NCBI RefSeq assembly: GCF_001941865.1
Contig: NZ_CP016162.1
Span: 3,967,501-4,031,500, forward strand
Direction of reading: 5' to 3'
Length of the DNA stretch: 64,000 nucleotides
Origin: Pseudomonas alcaliphila JAB1
GTDB taxonomy: Bacteria > Pseudomonadota > Gammaproteobacteria > Pseudomonadales > Pseudomonadaceae
Shown here: positions 11,029 through 20,579 of the stretch, one piece after another
Numbering within the stretch: position 1 is the stretch's first letter
Layout: each line of letters opens with the position of its first letter
The notes under the pieces: generated by a model
What the model was told of the DNA's origin: nothing
Seen by the model: the letters and a program-made list of their open reading frames with translations, nothing else
Database searches by the model: none
Program-made: the position numbers and the translations under genes

Positions 11029-12030
11029 ATGCCCCAGCCGCCGAAACGCCCGCGCAAGCCCACCCCCGCCGCCTTGAAAACCGCGCCGAGCAAGGGCGAG
11101 CTGCACCCTCGCAACCGTCACCAGGGGCGCTACGATTTTCCCGCGCTGATCAAGGCAAGTCCCGAGCTGGGCGACTTCGTCATCACCAATCCCTATGGCA
11201 AGCCGAGCATCGACTTCGCCAATCCGGCAGCGGTCAAGGTGTTCAACCGCGCGCTGCTGGCGCAGTACTACGGCATCCGCCACTGGGATATTCCCGACGG
11301 CTACCTGTGCCCACCGATCCCGGGCCGCGCCGATTACCTGCACAACCTTGCCGACCTGCTGGCGAGCGACAACGACGGTCAGATTCCCCACGGCGAGAAG
11401 GTTCGAGCCCTGGATATCGGCGTCGGCGCCAACTGCATCTATCCACTGATTGGTCGCTGCGAATATGGCTGGCAGTTCATGGGCACCGACATTGCCAGCG
11501 AAGCACTGGCATCGGCACGTGCCATCGTCGCTGCCAACCCGCAACTGGCCGGCGGCGTCGAGCTGCGCCAACAGGCCAATGCCGAACACATCTTCCTCGG
11601 CCTGCTGCAGGCGCAGGAGTGCGTCGATCTGAGCCTGTGCAATCCCCCCTTCCACTCCAGCGCCGCTGAAGCCACCAGCGGCAGCACGCGCAAATGGCGC
11701 AACCTGGGCAAGCTCGACCCCAAGCGCAAGCTGCCGGTGCTCAACTTCGGTGGCCAGGCGGCCGAGCTGTGGTGCCCGGGTGGCGAGGCCGCCTTTCTCA
11801 AGCGCATGGCCAGCGAAAGCGCACAGGTGGCCGAGCAGGTGTTGTGGTTCAGCAGCCTGGTGTCCAAGGGCGGCAACGTCGAACTGCTGCAGGGCTGGCT
11901 GGCCAGAGCTGGCGCAGCCGAGGTACGCATCCTCGGCATGTCCCAGGGGCAGAAGCAGAGCCGCCTGGTGGCCTGGACGTTCAAGGATGCGCAAGCGCGC
12001 AGCGCTTGGCGCAACAGCCGTTGGCGCTGA
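11029..12030 (+). CDS. rlmF: 23S rRNA (adenine-1618 N6)-methyltransferase
   Basis: 333-aa class I SAM-dependent methyltransferase that forms m6A1618 in 23S rRNA. It has a lysine/proline-rich N-terminus (~1-25), the RlmF family block [13 protein letters not shown], motif I ([10 protein letters not shown], 127-136) for SAM, and the catalytic NPPF motif at 205-208, diagnostic of N6-adenine methylation. Length fits E. coli RlmF (~308 aa) with a longer basic N-terminus. It is a single gene flanked by a REP-like palindrome upstream and a convergent permease downstream. Confidence 0.95.
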   Translation: MPQPPKRPRKPTPAALKTAPSKGELHPRNRHQGRYDFPALIKASPELGDFVITNPYGKPSIDFANPAAVKVFNRALLAQYYGIRHWDIPDGYLCPPIPGRADYLHNLADLLASDNDGQIPHGEKVRALDIGVGANCIYPLIGRCEYGWQFMGTDIASEALASARAIVAANPQLAGGVELRQQANAEHIFLGLLQAQECVDLSLCNPPFHSSAAEATSGSTRKWRNLGKLDPKRKLPVLNFGGQAAELWCPGGEAAFLKRMASESAQVAEQVLWFSSLVSKGGNVELLQGWLARAGAAEVRILGMSQGQKQSRLVAWTFKDAQARSAWRNSRWR

Positions 12031-12141
12031 GCCGGCCAATTCAGCCAGGTAGGGCGTACCGGGCGGCGCTCCGTTCGCGCAGCAGTACACCGACGCAATC
12101 CGCTGACCACATCAAACAATGGCGGACTGTTCGCTTGGGCT

Positions 12142-12176
12142 CCTGAGTCCGCCCTACGCCCTGAGTCCGCCCTACG
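12142..12176. repeat. Short tandem direct repeat CCTGAGTCCGCCCTACG
   Basis: Two adjacent copies of a 17-bp unit in the gap between the convergent rlmF and YbiR-like genes. Similar GCCCTACG words recur at 12049 and in the 37-kb intergenic region, so this is probably a decayed piece of the same repeat family. Confidence 0.55.
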
Positions 12177-12182
12177 GCGCCG

Positions 12183-13427
12183 TTACCAGGGCAACCAGCC
12201 GCCCAACCCCAGCCAGAGCCCGGCCACCGTCATGCTCAGCAACGTCACCGGCACGCCGCTGCGCGCATAATCGACGAAGCCAAGCCTGACGCCCTGACGT
12301 TTCGCCCCTTCGGCGACGATCAGGTTGACCACGCTACCGATCAATAGCAGGTTGCCGGCTAGGGTCGACATCACTGCCAGCCCGATCAGCACCGAGTGCG
12401 ACAGCTCCGGCATCAAGCCCAGCAGCAACACCACGAAGGGCACGTTGCCGATCAGGTTGCTCGCCAGCAGCGACGAGGTCGCCAGCGATATAACGCCCTG
12501 CGGCAACAACCCGTGCTCGGCCAGCCATGCCGCGCCCTGCGCCAGCTGCGGCAGCTGCAACGCGGCGCCGCTGACCAGGAACAAGCCCACGAACAGCAGC
12601 AGCAGGTTCCAGTCCACCTTGTTCACGTAGTCGCGGCTGTCCACCCGCCGCGACACCATCACCAACACCGCGATCAACAGCGCCGATAGCTCGCGCGGCA
12701 GCGCCGTGGCGAACAGCGCAAGCAGTACCAGGCTGGCCAGCAGCGGCTTGAGATAGCTGTGCGCGCCGTAGATATGCTCGACCGGCGTATCGTCCGCGGT
12801 CAGCGGCCTGGCCTCACCCCAGCGATGGCGCCACTGCAGCCAGATCACCGCGTAAACGATGACCATCGCGACCAGAGCAGGTGGCCCGGCCACGGCCACA
12901 TAACCCCAGAAATCCAGAGCGCCGGCCTGCCCAATGAGGATGTTCTGCGGGTTGCCGATCAGGCTCGCCGCCGAACCCGCGTTGCACGACAGCGCCAGCG
13001 CCAGCAAAAACGGCCGTGGCTCCAACCCACGCAGGTGCAGGCTGCGACACAGCAGTGGGGTCAGGGCGAAAGCGACGATGTCGTTGACCAGCACCGCCGA
13101 GAGCAAGCCGCCCAGCAGCACCACGCCCAACAGCAAAACCGCCGGGCGCTCGGCATGCTCGGTCAGGTAGCGGTTGAGCCAGGCATACACCCCGGAAAAA
13201 TCGAACTGCGCCGAGATCAGCATCAACGCCAACAGCAGCAACAACGCACCAGGGTCGAGATGATGGGCCGCGTCTTCCATGCTCAGCGCACCACTGACCA
13301 GCAACAGCACTGCCGCGCAGCAGGCGATCCAGCTGCGGTCGATGCGCAGGCCGCGAACACCGCCGGCAGCCATGCCCAGGTAGGTGAGGACGAACAAGCC
13401 GATGGTCAGCCAGGCAGCGAAGGTCAT
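12183..13427 (-). CDS. YbiR-like SLC13/ArsB-type anion permease
   Basis: 414 aa, about 11-12 membrane spans. IT-superfamily permease resembling E. coli YbiR. Paired family motifs are VLVNDIVAFALTPL and NAGSAASLIGNPQNILIG in the first half and ASNLIGNVPFVVLLLG in the second. Unlike the permease at 9040 it has no soluble RCK_C insertion. It is the fourth IT-superfamily transporter within 8 kb. Substrate unknown. It is transcribed convergently to rlmF and stands alone on its strand. Confidence 0.82.
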   Translation of the reverse strand: MTFAAWLTIGLFVLTYLGMAAGGVRGLRIDRSWIACCAAVLLLVSGALSMEDAAHHLDPGALLLLLALMLISAQFDFSGVYAWLNRYLTEHAERPAVLLLGVVLLGGLLSAVLVNDIVAFALTPLLCRSLHLRGLEPRPFLLALALSCNAGSAASLIGNPQNILIGQAGALDFWGYVAVAGPPALVAMVIVYAVIWLQWRHRWGEARPLTADDTPVEHIYGAHSYLKPLLASLVLLALFATALPRELSALLIAVLVMVSRRVDSRDYVNKVDWNLLLLFVGLFLVSGAALQLPQLAQGAAWLAEHGLLPQGVISLATSSLLASNLIGNVPFVVLLLGLMPELSHSVLIGLAVMSTLAGNLLLIGSVVNLIVAEGAKRQGVRLGFVDYARSGVPVTLLSMTVAGLWLGLGGWLPW

Positions 13428-13514
13428 GCGCGATTCACCCGAACGGATGCATGTGAGAAGGAGCGGACTCTAGCGATGCCGAGGCGGCGCGGGAATAGCC
13501 CGGGCAAATTTTCC

Positions 13515-14294
13515 TCAATGGCCGGGCTGCGCCAGATAAGCCTGTACACGAGCCTGATAGGTCGCTGATTCACGCTGACGCTGAACCTCGCTCCAGATCC
13601 GCTCGGCCAACTTGGGGTCGCGCATCAGCAGCGCGTTGGACAGCATCAGGTAATAGGGCTTTTCCTCGAGCAACTGCGGCAATTTTTCCACCTGCTGAGC
13701 CAGTTGCGGATTGGCTTGCAAGACGAAATCACCGCGCATGGTCTGCAGGGCGACAGCATCGACTCGGCCGTGCACCAGCATCTGCAACAATGCCAGTGGG
13801 TCGCGGCTTGACTCGTCCACCTCCAGCCCGTGGGCCAGCAACAGATCGCGAATGGAAAAACCGCTGAGCGAGCCGACGCGGCCAGTCACATGAGTGAAAC
13901 GCTGGCCATCCCAGGACACTGCGCTGCCGATGCGGCGATACAGGGTATAACGCGAGGTGTGCAACCGCCTGAGCGCATCCGGGCGGCCATCAGCATCGGT
14001 GGGGTACCGGCCCATCTGCAGGCGCTCGGTTTTGAAGCTGGCGGCGAAGGCACCGTCGTAGAGCCCCTGCTGCATGCCTGAAAGACAGCGCCTCCAGGGC
14101 ACCGCCACGTATACCACCTGCAGTTTTAGCGCCTGCTGTACCAGGTTGAGCAGCTCCAGATTGAGTCCTGTGCCATCGGTCATCACCCAAGGGTAGGCGT
14201 TCTGATCCTCATGACAGAACGTCAAGGTTGGCTGGCTGCCATAACAGGTGCCGGCCAGCAGCCAGAGCAGGCAGTAATGCAGCGCTTTGTGCAA
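13515..14294 (-). CDS. Periplasmic substrate-binding protein, SBP_bac_3 type (TTG start)
   Basis: About 259 aa. The start is probably TTG at 14294: GGAG sits 8 bases upstream and the resulting N-terminus (MHKALHYCLLWLLAGTCYG) is a good Sec signal peptide. An in-frame ATG at 14333 would bury the signal peptide 13 residues inside. The mature part begins TLTFCHEDQNAYPWVM, as in polar-amino-acid binding proteins, and GSLSGFSIRDLLLAHG and GRVDAVALQTMRGDF fit the two-lobed fold. No permease or ATPase gene is adjacent, so it is an orphan binding protein that may feed a distant importer or a sensor. It is divergent from a second such protein at 14569. Confidence 0.8.
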   Translation of the reverse strand: MHKALHYCLLWLLAGTCYGSQPTLTFCHEDQNAYPWVMTDGTGLNLELLNLVQQALKLQVVYVAVPWRRCLSGMQQGLYDGAFAASFKTERLQMGRYPTDADGRPDALRRLHTSRYTLYRRIGSAVSWDGQRFTHVTGRVGSLSGFSIRDLLLAHGLEVDESSRDPLALLQMLVHGRVDAVALQTMRGDFVLQANPQLAQQVEKLPQLLEEKPYYLMLSNALLMRDPKLAERIWSEVQRQRESATYQARVQAYLAQPGH

Positions 14295-14568
14295 AAAACA
14301 GACTCCATCACCGGAATGCCTGACGATGGGCATTCGATCCGCGGTTTGCCACCGACTTCTTGTCCTGCTCCAAGCATAGGCATATTCGCCCAAAGCCGTC
14401 TGCAGCACCTGGAGGCGCCACCTGGCAAACGACTCCCCGGCACAGAGCGAAGCCAGACGCTAGGCTTGAATCATTCCACTGCCTCGTATGCGGGAGCATG
14501 ACTGGGATCAACAGGGCAAAACGATTAAAGTGCCACCATCCTGTTGCCCGAGCTGTCGAGGACTACAG

Positions 14569-15357
14569 ATGCGCCACGGCCTGCTGATTGTGCTGTTTAG
14601 TCTGTTCTGCTGCGGCCCTCTAGAGGCCGTCGAGACACCTTTGCTACGTATCAGCGCCGGGGAATGGCCGCCCTATCTGTCCGCCAGGGTCGAACGCCAG
14701 GGGCCGGTGGCTCATCTGATCAGCGACCTGCTGGCCGAGGAAGGCTATCGCGTCGAGTTCACCTTCCTGCCCTGGCCACGCGCCTACGCCGAAGCCGCCG
14801 CCGGCCGTTACGACGCCACGGCGGTGTGGATGCACAAGACCGAGCGTGAGGCAGACTTTCTCTTCAGCGCCCCACTGCTCGATGAACAGTTCGTGTTCTT
14901 CCACCTGAAAACGCAGCCCTTCGACTGGCGGCACTTCGATGATCTCAGCGGCATGACCCTCGGCGGCGGCCTGGAATATAGCTACGGTCCGGCGTTCGAC
15001 GCCTTTCTCGCCAAGGAAAAAGTGCGCATCGAACGCGTCTCCAGTGACCGGCAGAACTTCGAGAAACTGCTCAAGGAGCGTGTGGTGCTCTACCCGCAGG
15101 AGCTCAACGTCGGCTACGCCGCGCTGCGTAACGAGTTTTCCAGGGAGGACGCCGAGCGCATCACTCATCACCCCAAGCCGCTGCTGGTCAACCTCAGCTA
15201 TCTGATGCTGCCCAAACGCCTGACGCAGAGTGAAACGCTACGCGAGCGCTTCGACGCACGGCTGCAGCAGTTTCGCCAGGATGGCCGCTACCAGCAGTAC
15301 TTCGACGCCCTACAGGCCGGCCACTACCAGCCCGTGCCGGAGCAGGCCAGCCCGTAG
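14569..15357 (+). CDS. Periplasmic substrate-binding protein, SBP_bac_3 type
   Basis: 262 aa from the ATG at 14569, which gives the signal peptide MRHGLLIVLFSLFCCGPLEA; GAGG lies about 8 bases upstream. The mature start (LRISAGEWPPYLS) is the classic opening of SBP_bac_3 amino-acid-binding proteins, and FTFLPWPRAYAEAAAGRYDATAVWM is their first-lobe ligand loop. No ABC permease is nearby. The stop codon overlaps a palindromic repeat. Divergent from the binding protein at 13515-14294 across a 274-bp gap that must hold both promoters. Confidence 0.85.
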   Translation: MRHGLLIVLFSLFCCGPLEAVETPLLRISAGEWPPYLSARVERQGPVAHLISDLLAEEGYRVEFTFLPWPRAYAEAAAGRYDATAVWMHKTEREADFLFSAPLLDEQFVFFHLKTQPFDWRHFDDLSGMTLGGGLEYSYGPAFDAFLAKEKVRIERVSSDRQNFEKLLKERVVLYPQELNVGYAALRNEFSREDAERITHHPKPLLVNLSYLMLPKRLTQSETLRERFDARLQQFRQDGRYQQYFDALQAGHYQPVPEQASP

Positions 15358-15413
15358 CCCGGATGCAATCCGGGGCAGCGCTAGCAGAGATTCCCGGATT
15401 GCATCCGGGCTAC
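15354..15413. repeat. GTAGCCCGGA-family palindrome
   Basis: Perfect 21-bp arms (15354-15374 and 15393-15413). The left arm includes the stop codon of the binding protein, and the element sits between two convergent genes. Its right arm is identical to the isolated half-element at 31529-31549 beside sbcD. Confidence 0.85.
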
Positions 15414-15416
15414 GAA

Positions 15417-15959
15417 TCAGCGAATAAAACCGCGGCTGATCTCGCGAAACAGCTCGGTACCGGCGCGCTCCAGCCACTCGAAAGCGACCATCTCACGCGA
15501 GACGATTACCGCCCCGGCACCTTCCATGCGCGCCAGGCCCAGTGCCTTGTCACGCGGCCGACGCGATCCCACTGCCTCGTCAACCACGAACACTTCACGC
15601 CCGGCCGCCAGCAGGCCCATTACCGTCTGCAGCACGCAGACATGAGTTTCCGTGCCACAGACTATGAACTGCTTGCGTTCACCACCCGGTAAGTCAAATA
15701 CCCCTTCTCCTGCGGTCGCCGAGAAATGAATCTTCTCCCTTAGCCCCTCGCCCGGCAGCAGCTCATGCAGGCCCGCCTCCGTGTAGCCCAGGCCCTTGGG
15801 ATACTGTTCGGTAGCGATCACCGGCACGTGCAGGCGCTGCGCCAAACGCACCAGCCAGGAGGCCTGTTCGATCACCGCCGCGCCGCCGTCGATGGCCGGC
15901 AGCAGCCGCTCCTGCAGATCGATCACCAGCAGGGTGGAATCCTTCGCTCGCATCAGCAT
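15417..15959 (-). CDS. Isochorismatase-family cysteine hydrolase
   Basis: 180-aa cytoplasmic protein of the isochorismatase-like hydrolase family (YcaC type). The catalytic triad candidates are visible: Asp in LLVIDLQERL, a Lys in LREKIHFSA, and Cys in ETHVCVLQTVMGL. The ATG at 15959 follows AAGGAG by a few bases. This start region abuts the sbcC stop (15962-15964), so it is translationally coupled to sbcC and belongs to the former sbcDC operon. The natural substrate of this subgroup is generally unknown. Confidence 0.88.
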   Translation of the reverse strand: MLMRAKDSTLLVIDLQERLLPAIDGGAAVIEQASWLVRLAQRLHVPVIATEQYPKGLGYTEAGLHELLPGEGLREKIHFSATAGEGVFDLPGGERKQFIVCGTETHVCVLQTVMGLLAAGREVFVVDEAVGSRRPRDKALGLARMEGAGAVIVSREMVAFEWLERAGTELFREISRGFIR

Positions 15960-15961
15960 CA

Positions 15962-18900
15962 CTACGCTCCTTCCTTCACCGCAAAACGTGCGTCGAGTCG
16001 GCTATAGCCCAGGCCGACGCCCTTGTGCACCCGCAACTGCACGGGAATACGCTCCTTCATCGCCTCGACATGGCTGATCACACCGATGGTCTTGCCGCTG
16101 GCGTTGAGGTTGTCCAGCGCATCCAGGGCCACCTCCAGCGTTTCGCCGTCCAGCGTACCGAAGCCTTCATCGAGAAACAGCGAATCAATACTGGTCTTGT
16201 GGCTGACCAGATCGGACAGCGCCAAGGCCAGCGCCAGGCTGACCAGGAAACTCTCGCCACCGGACAGCGTACGGCAGTCGCGCGCTACGTCGGCCTGCCA
16301 GGTGTCGCACACCTCCAGCTCGAGTTCGCCGCTACCCTTGCGCGCCAGCTGGTAGCGCCCGTGCAGACGCTTCAGTTGGCGATTGGCCAGATGGATCAGA
16401 TGATCGAGGGTCAGGCCCTGGGCGAACTTGCGGAACTTGGCGCCGTCGGCCGAGCCGATCAGGCCGTTGAGCTGTTGCCACAGGCGCTGCTCACTCTCCT
16501 GCACACTGATTTCGGCGAACAGCGCCTGCTGGCTGCTGCGCCGCGTCTCGTCGGCCTGCAACTGCGCGCGCAACTCACCCTGGCGCTGGCTCAGTGCACG
16601 CAATTCGCTCTGCAGTACCTGCAACTGCTCATCCAGTTCACCAAGCGCCAACTCGGTCTGCTGCGTGGCGCTGAGCTGCTGCAGCTGCGCGTCGGCGGCA
16701 GCCAACAGCGTCGAAGCCTCGGTCAAGGCGCGCTCCACACGTGCCTGCAAAGCCGCCAGACGCTCTCGCTCGCCCTCTTCCAGCAGCGCGGCGAGAAACG
16801 CCGCAAGATCGCTGAAAGGACTGGCCGTCAGTGCCGTCAGCCAGTGCTGCTCGGCCTCGCTCGAGCGTTGCTGCAGCTGCAGCAACAAGGTCTGCTGACT
16901 CTGCACGCGGCCGCGCAACGCATCGCTTTCGCGCTGGGCACTGGCCAGGCTGTTGGCGGCCTCATTCAACGCCAGTTGCGGCTGTGCCGATGGCTCGGGT
17001 TCAGCCAGCGTCAGCGCACCTTGGTCCTGCCAGCGCTGTTGCCAGTGCCCGGCCTGTGTCTCGGCGTCGGCGAGCAGGCGCTGCGCCTCGCGCTGCTGCT
17101 CCTGCAGTTGCTGATCCTGCGCCTGGGCCTGCTGCCAGTCGCGCCAGGCCTGCTCCTGCTCGTCCAGCCAAAGGCCAGCGTCCGACGGCAACTCAACAGC
17201 AAAACCCTCGAGACTGCTCAGCAGCACTTGCTCGTGATGCCGAAGCGCCTGCTGCAAACGCTGCAGGTCCTGGCCCTGCTCAGCTTGTCGCGCCTGCAGG
17301 TTCTCCTCATCACGCGCCAGTAGCGCCTGGCGCTGCTGCGCATCAGCCAACGCCCGCTCGGCCACTTCACGTGCACCACGCGCCTGTACCAGTTGCGCCT
17401 GCCCGGTCTCGACCGAGGCGAGTCGCGTTTGCAGATGCGTCAGGCTCTGCTCGTGCTGGCGCTGCAGTTCGCGCAAAGCGGCGCCGTCAGATATCTGCAA
17501 GGCCTGCTCGATCAGTTGCTGCTGCCACTGCGCATCCTGCTGAGCGGCCTGCTGGCTCGCCTGCTCCAGTTGCTGCTGAACCTGAGCGATCTGCGTGACC
17601 AGCCGGGTCAGCTCGTCACGCAGGGTGCCGCCCTGGCTTTCCAGTTGCGCCAGTTCGTTGCGGCACTGCTCCAGCGCCTGGCGCGTGGCGGAGACGTTGA
17701 GCGCCTGGTACTGACTGACCGCCGGATGCTCGTGCGAACCACACAACGGGCAGGCTTCGCCCGGCTGCAGCTGGGCGCGGTAGGCTTCCAGATCCTGAAT
17801 GCGCTGCTCCTGCTCCAGCAGCTTTTCCTTGTCGGCCTGCTGTTGCTTGAGCGCCTTGTAACGCTCGCGCAGGCCGGTGATTTCATCGTTCTTGCGGGAG
17901 TGCTGTTGCTGCAACTGAGCCAGACGCGGGGTCAACTCGGCGATCTGTGCAGCCATTTGCTCGCGGCTCTGCGCCAGTTGCTCCAGACGATCCAATACGC
18001 GCCCTTGCACTTGCAGTTGCTGCCAACGCTGGCGCAGTCCGGCCTCGTCGCCCTCGCCCAGCAAGGCCTGCAGCTCGCTCTGCTGCCTGACCTCGCTGGC
18101 GCGCGCATCCTCCAGCCGCTTCAGCGCGTCGGCCTGCTGCACACCGAGCTGATCACGCTGACGCTGCAAGGCGGCGAGCTGCTCACCTTCCTGCGCCATG
18201 CGTGCGTGCAGTGCCTGTTGCTCCTTGAGCAGTTGCCCGCGCTGATCGAACTGCACACGCCAACTACCCAGAAGCTCGCCCAGGCGTTCCCGTTGCGGCG
18301 CAGCGCTCATTCGTACATGCAGCGTTTCACGCTGCCCGGCCAGACGCTGCAGCTCCGCGTGACGCAGGCTCAGGCTTTGCTGGGCATAGCGGCTGGCCAG
18401 CCAGAGCTGCCGGTGCTCGCGCTCGGTGCTGTGGCGTTGCTGCTGATGCAGGTCATCCAGCACTTGCTGTGCCTGCTGCCTGTCCTGCTGCGCCTGCTGC
18501 CAGGCCAGGTACAACGGCTGCAAGCGAGCTGCCGGCTCACTGGCGGCCAGGCGCTGCAGTTCAACGGCTGCCTCGTTACGGGCCTGCTGGGCCTGCTCCA
18601 GTCCAAGTCGCGCCTGCTCCCGTTGCTGCTCGGCCTGCTGCAGCGCCTCACGCCAACGGCGCTGGGCCTGCAGAGCCTGCTGCCGGGCCAGCAGCGGCGA
18701 CTCCTCCAAGCCCAGACGCTGCTGCTCGGCCTGCAGCTCGGCGCGCTGCGCTTCGTCGAGCAACTCCATGCCTTGGGCGCGGCTTTTCAGCATATTGAGT
18801 GCCTGTTCGGCAGCCTTGGTGCGCTCGTAGACCTGCTGCGAGATCTGCCCGTAAATCTCGGTGCCGGTCAGCTCCTCCAGCAGCTCGGCGCGCTGGTTGG

Positions 18901-19396
18901 CATTGGCTTCGAGAAACGCCGCAAAGCCGCCCTGGGCCAGCAGCATGGACTTGGTGAAGCGCTCGAAATCGAGGCCGGTCAGCTCAGCGGTGAGACTTTC
19001 CTTCTCGCGGATCTTGTCGGTGAGTATTTCGCCATCGGCGATACGTGCCAGCTCGACCTTGGGCGCCTGCAACGCACCGTCGACCTTGTCGCGCGCGCGG
19101 CGCTGGCTCCAGAAGGCGCGGTAGCCCTGCCCCTTGACCTCGAACTCGACCTCGGCCAGGCAGTCGGCGGTATGCCGCGTCATCAGCTCGTTGCCACTGG
19201 CCGACAGCGTGCTCATGCGCGGCGTGCGGTGGTACAGCGCCAGGCAAATGGCGTCGAGCAAGGTGGTCTTGCCCGCACCGGTCGGCCCGGTGATGGCGAA
19301 CAGGCCGCTACCGGCGAAAGGCTCGGCAGCGAAGTCGATCTTCCACTCGCCCTTGAGGGAATTGAGGTTCTTGAGGCGCAGGCTGAGGATTTTCAT
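15962..19396 (-). CDS. sbcC: Exonuclease SbcCD, ATPase subunit SbcC
   Basis: 1144-aa SMC/Rad50-like ATPase that with SbcD opens and trims DNA hairpins and protein-blocked ends. Walker A (ITGPTGAGKTTLLDAICLAL) lies near residue 35. Long Gln/Glu/Ala-rich coiled coils flank a zinc hook CPLC at 549-552. The ABC signature LSGGESFLVSLALALALS and Walker B (LFLDEGFGTLD) are at the C-terminus. Usually it follows sbcD directly; here sbcD is 12.2 kb upstream on the same strand and the intervening DNA is unrelated. It overlaps the isochorismatase-like gene downstream. Expression must depend on a promoter in 19397-19437 or beyond, because a same-strand LysR gene ends at 19438. Confidence 0.96.
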   Translation of the reverse strand: MKILSLRLKNLNSLKGEWKIDFAAEPFAGSGLFAITGPTGAGKTTLLDAICLALYHRTPRMSTLSASGNELMTRHTADCLAEVEFEVKGQGYRAFWSQRRARDKVDGALQAPKVELARIADGEILTDKIREKESLTAELTGLDFERFTKSMLLAQGGFAAFLEANANQRAELLEELTGTEIYGQISQQVYERTKAAEQALNMLKSRAQGMELLDEAQRAELQAEQQRLGLEESPLLARQQALQAQRRWREALQQAEQQREQARLGLEQAQQARNEAAVELQRLAASEPAARLQPLYLAWQQAQQDRQQAQQVLDDLHQQQRHSTEREHRQLWLASRYAQQSLSLRHAELQRLAGQRETLHVRMSAAPQRERLGELLGSWRVQFDQRGQLLKEQQALHARMAQEGEQLAALQRQRDQLGVQQADALKRLEDARASEVRQQSELQALLGEGDEAGLRQRWQQLQVQGRVLDRLEQLAQSREQMAAQIAELTPRLAQLQQQHSRKNDEITGLRERYKALKQQQADKEKLLEQEQRIQDLEAYRAQLQPGEACPLCGSHEHPAVSQYQALNVSATRQALEQCRNELAQLESQGGTLRDELTRLVTQIAQVQQQLEQASQQAAQQDAQWQQQLIEQALQISDGAALRELQRQHEQSLTHLQTRLASVETGQAQLVQARGAREVAERALADAQQRQALLARDEENLQARQAEQGQDLQRLQQALRHHEQVLLSSLEGFAVELPSDAGLWLDEQEQAWRDWQQAQAQDQQLQEQQREAQRLLADAETQAGHWQQRWQDQGALTLAEPEPSAQPQLALNEAANSLASAQRESDALRGRVQSQQTLLLQLQQRSSEAEQHWLTALTASPFSDLAAFLAALLEEGERERLAALQARVERALTEASTLLAAADAQLQQLSATQQTELALGELDEQLQVLQSELRALSQRQGELRAQLQADETRRSSQQALFAEISVQESEQRLWQQLNGLIGSADGAKFRKFAQGLTLDHLIHLANRQLKRLHGRYQLARKGSGELELEVCDTWQADVARDCRTLSGGESFLVSLALALALSDLVSHKTSIDSLFLDEGFGTLDGETLEVALDALDNLNASGKTIGVISHVEAMKERIPVQLRVHKGVGLGYSRLDARFAVKEGA

Positions 19397-19437
19397 GCAC
19401 AGGTCGTAAGCCGTTGAAGGTAACTATTGTCGCATCG

Positions 19438-20358
19438 TTAGCAGCTGCCGACAGTCGACCCTAGGCTTTTGAGTTCTCGCCAGAGAGCATGCAGCGCCGG
19501 ATTGAGATTGGCATGCGATCGATAGAGATGGATATCCAACGCTACGCCACGTTCGCTTGAGGCAGCACATACCAGCTTGCCGTCAGTCAAGGCAGACGCC
19601 ACGACAGAACGAGGCAGCCAGGCAACCCCAAGCCCTCGAATGGCCATTTCCATCAAATGCATCGCCATGTCGGCCTCATGTCGGCGCTTGAGGTGAAGGC
19701 GCTCCCCGAAGCTCTCGACTGCGACCTCTTCCAGACGCCCGAGAAAGGTTCCTGCCGAGTAACCGAGCTGGGGTAAAGGAGACGACGGATGCCCCGGAAG
19801 AGGAAAGCGAGGCCGCCCGTGTGCATCAGGCGCACACACAGGCAAGAGCAGATCGCCCCCCAGAGAGAGACAAGTAAAACGATCAGGATCAAGCAGGATA
19901 GGGACTTGGGGATGACTGTAGGTGAGCATCAAATCGCATCGCCCTTCAGTCAACGCTACTGCCGCATCGTGGATGTTGGCAGACAGCACACGCGCATTGA
20001 GCTCAGCATGAGTCTGCTGAAAATGATCGAGCAGCTCAGGCAGGAAAGTGATCGACAGGGTATGACTCGCCATGATGCGAACGAAGCGTCCAGACATCGT
20101 ATCGTCTTGCCGTAACGATGTACGTAGTTCGATCAAGGCCGCTAGCGCTTCCCGCCCCTGGTCACAGAATGTTTGGCCAGCTGCCGTCAATTGAACCGGG
20201 TAGGTACTGCGGTCGACCAGTTCGACACCCGCCCAGTCCTCAAGCGAACGAATCCGGCGTGACAGCGCAGACTGCGTGACACATCGCAAGTCAGCCGCCC
20301 GAGAGAAATTCTTGGTCTGTGCAACAGCCAGCAGGTCATCGACCCATTTGATCTGCAT
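19438..20358 (-). CDS. LysR-type regulator, HypT/YjiE-like
   Basis: 306 aa. An N-terminal winged HTH (MQIKWVDDLLAVAQTKNFSR; VTQSALSRRIRSLED) and a C-terminal effector domain. The opening residues and the SALSRRIRxLE core resemble E. coli HypT (YjiE), a hypochlorite/methionine-oxidation-responsive LysR protein, and also the second LysR at 26819; the two are clear paralogues. It is divergent from a binding protein at 20580, which it probably controls. Sensing of oxidants is not shown; the effector could equally be an amino acid. Confidence 0.87.
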   Translation of the reverse strand: MQIKWVDDLLAVAQTKNFSRAADLRCVTQSALSRRIRSLEDWAGVELVDRSTYPVQLTAAGQTFCDQGREALAALIELRTSLRQDDTMSGRFVRIMASHTLSITFLPELLDHFQQTHAELNARVLSANIHDAAVALTEGRCDLMLTYSHPQVPILLDPDRFTCLSLGGDLLLPVCAPDAHGRPRFPLPGHPSSPLPQLGYSAGTFLGRLEEVAVESFGERLHLKRRHEADMAMHLMEMAIRGLGVAWLPRSVVASALTDGKLVCAASSERGVALDIHLYRSHANLNPALHALWRELKSLGSTVGSC

Positions 20359-20579
20359 GGTATGCCCCCGTGGCGCTCTCCAGAAAAATGCGGCTATCAG
20401 TCGTGCCCCGAGTATGCCGCCAACAACTATGCGCTTTCCACATACTTTGATGGCAGATTCTCATCACTCCAGAGAAAGTGCCTCGATAGAATCGAGATGA
20501 ACTGACACCCGGGCCACAGGCACGTCGCCTTCCTCGCACATGGAGTACGCACTCAAAATTAGAACTTGAAGGGTCGAGC
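20359..20579. promoter_or_regulatory. Divergent promoter region, LysR / binding protein
   Basis: 221 bp between divergent genes. A perfect inverted repeat CTCGAT-AGA-ATCGAG (20482-20496) is a candidate regulator site. GAAGGG precedes the 20580 ATG. No promoter hexamers can be assigned confidently. Confidence 0.45.

Noticed and set aside
17393..19417. Long plus-strand frame opposite sbcC
   Set aside because: Leucine/glutamine-rich shadow of the SbcC coiled coil.
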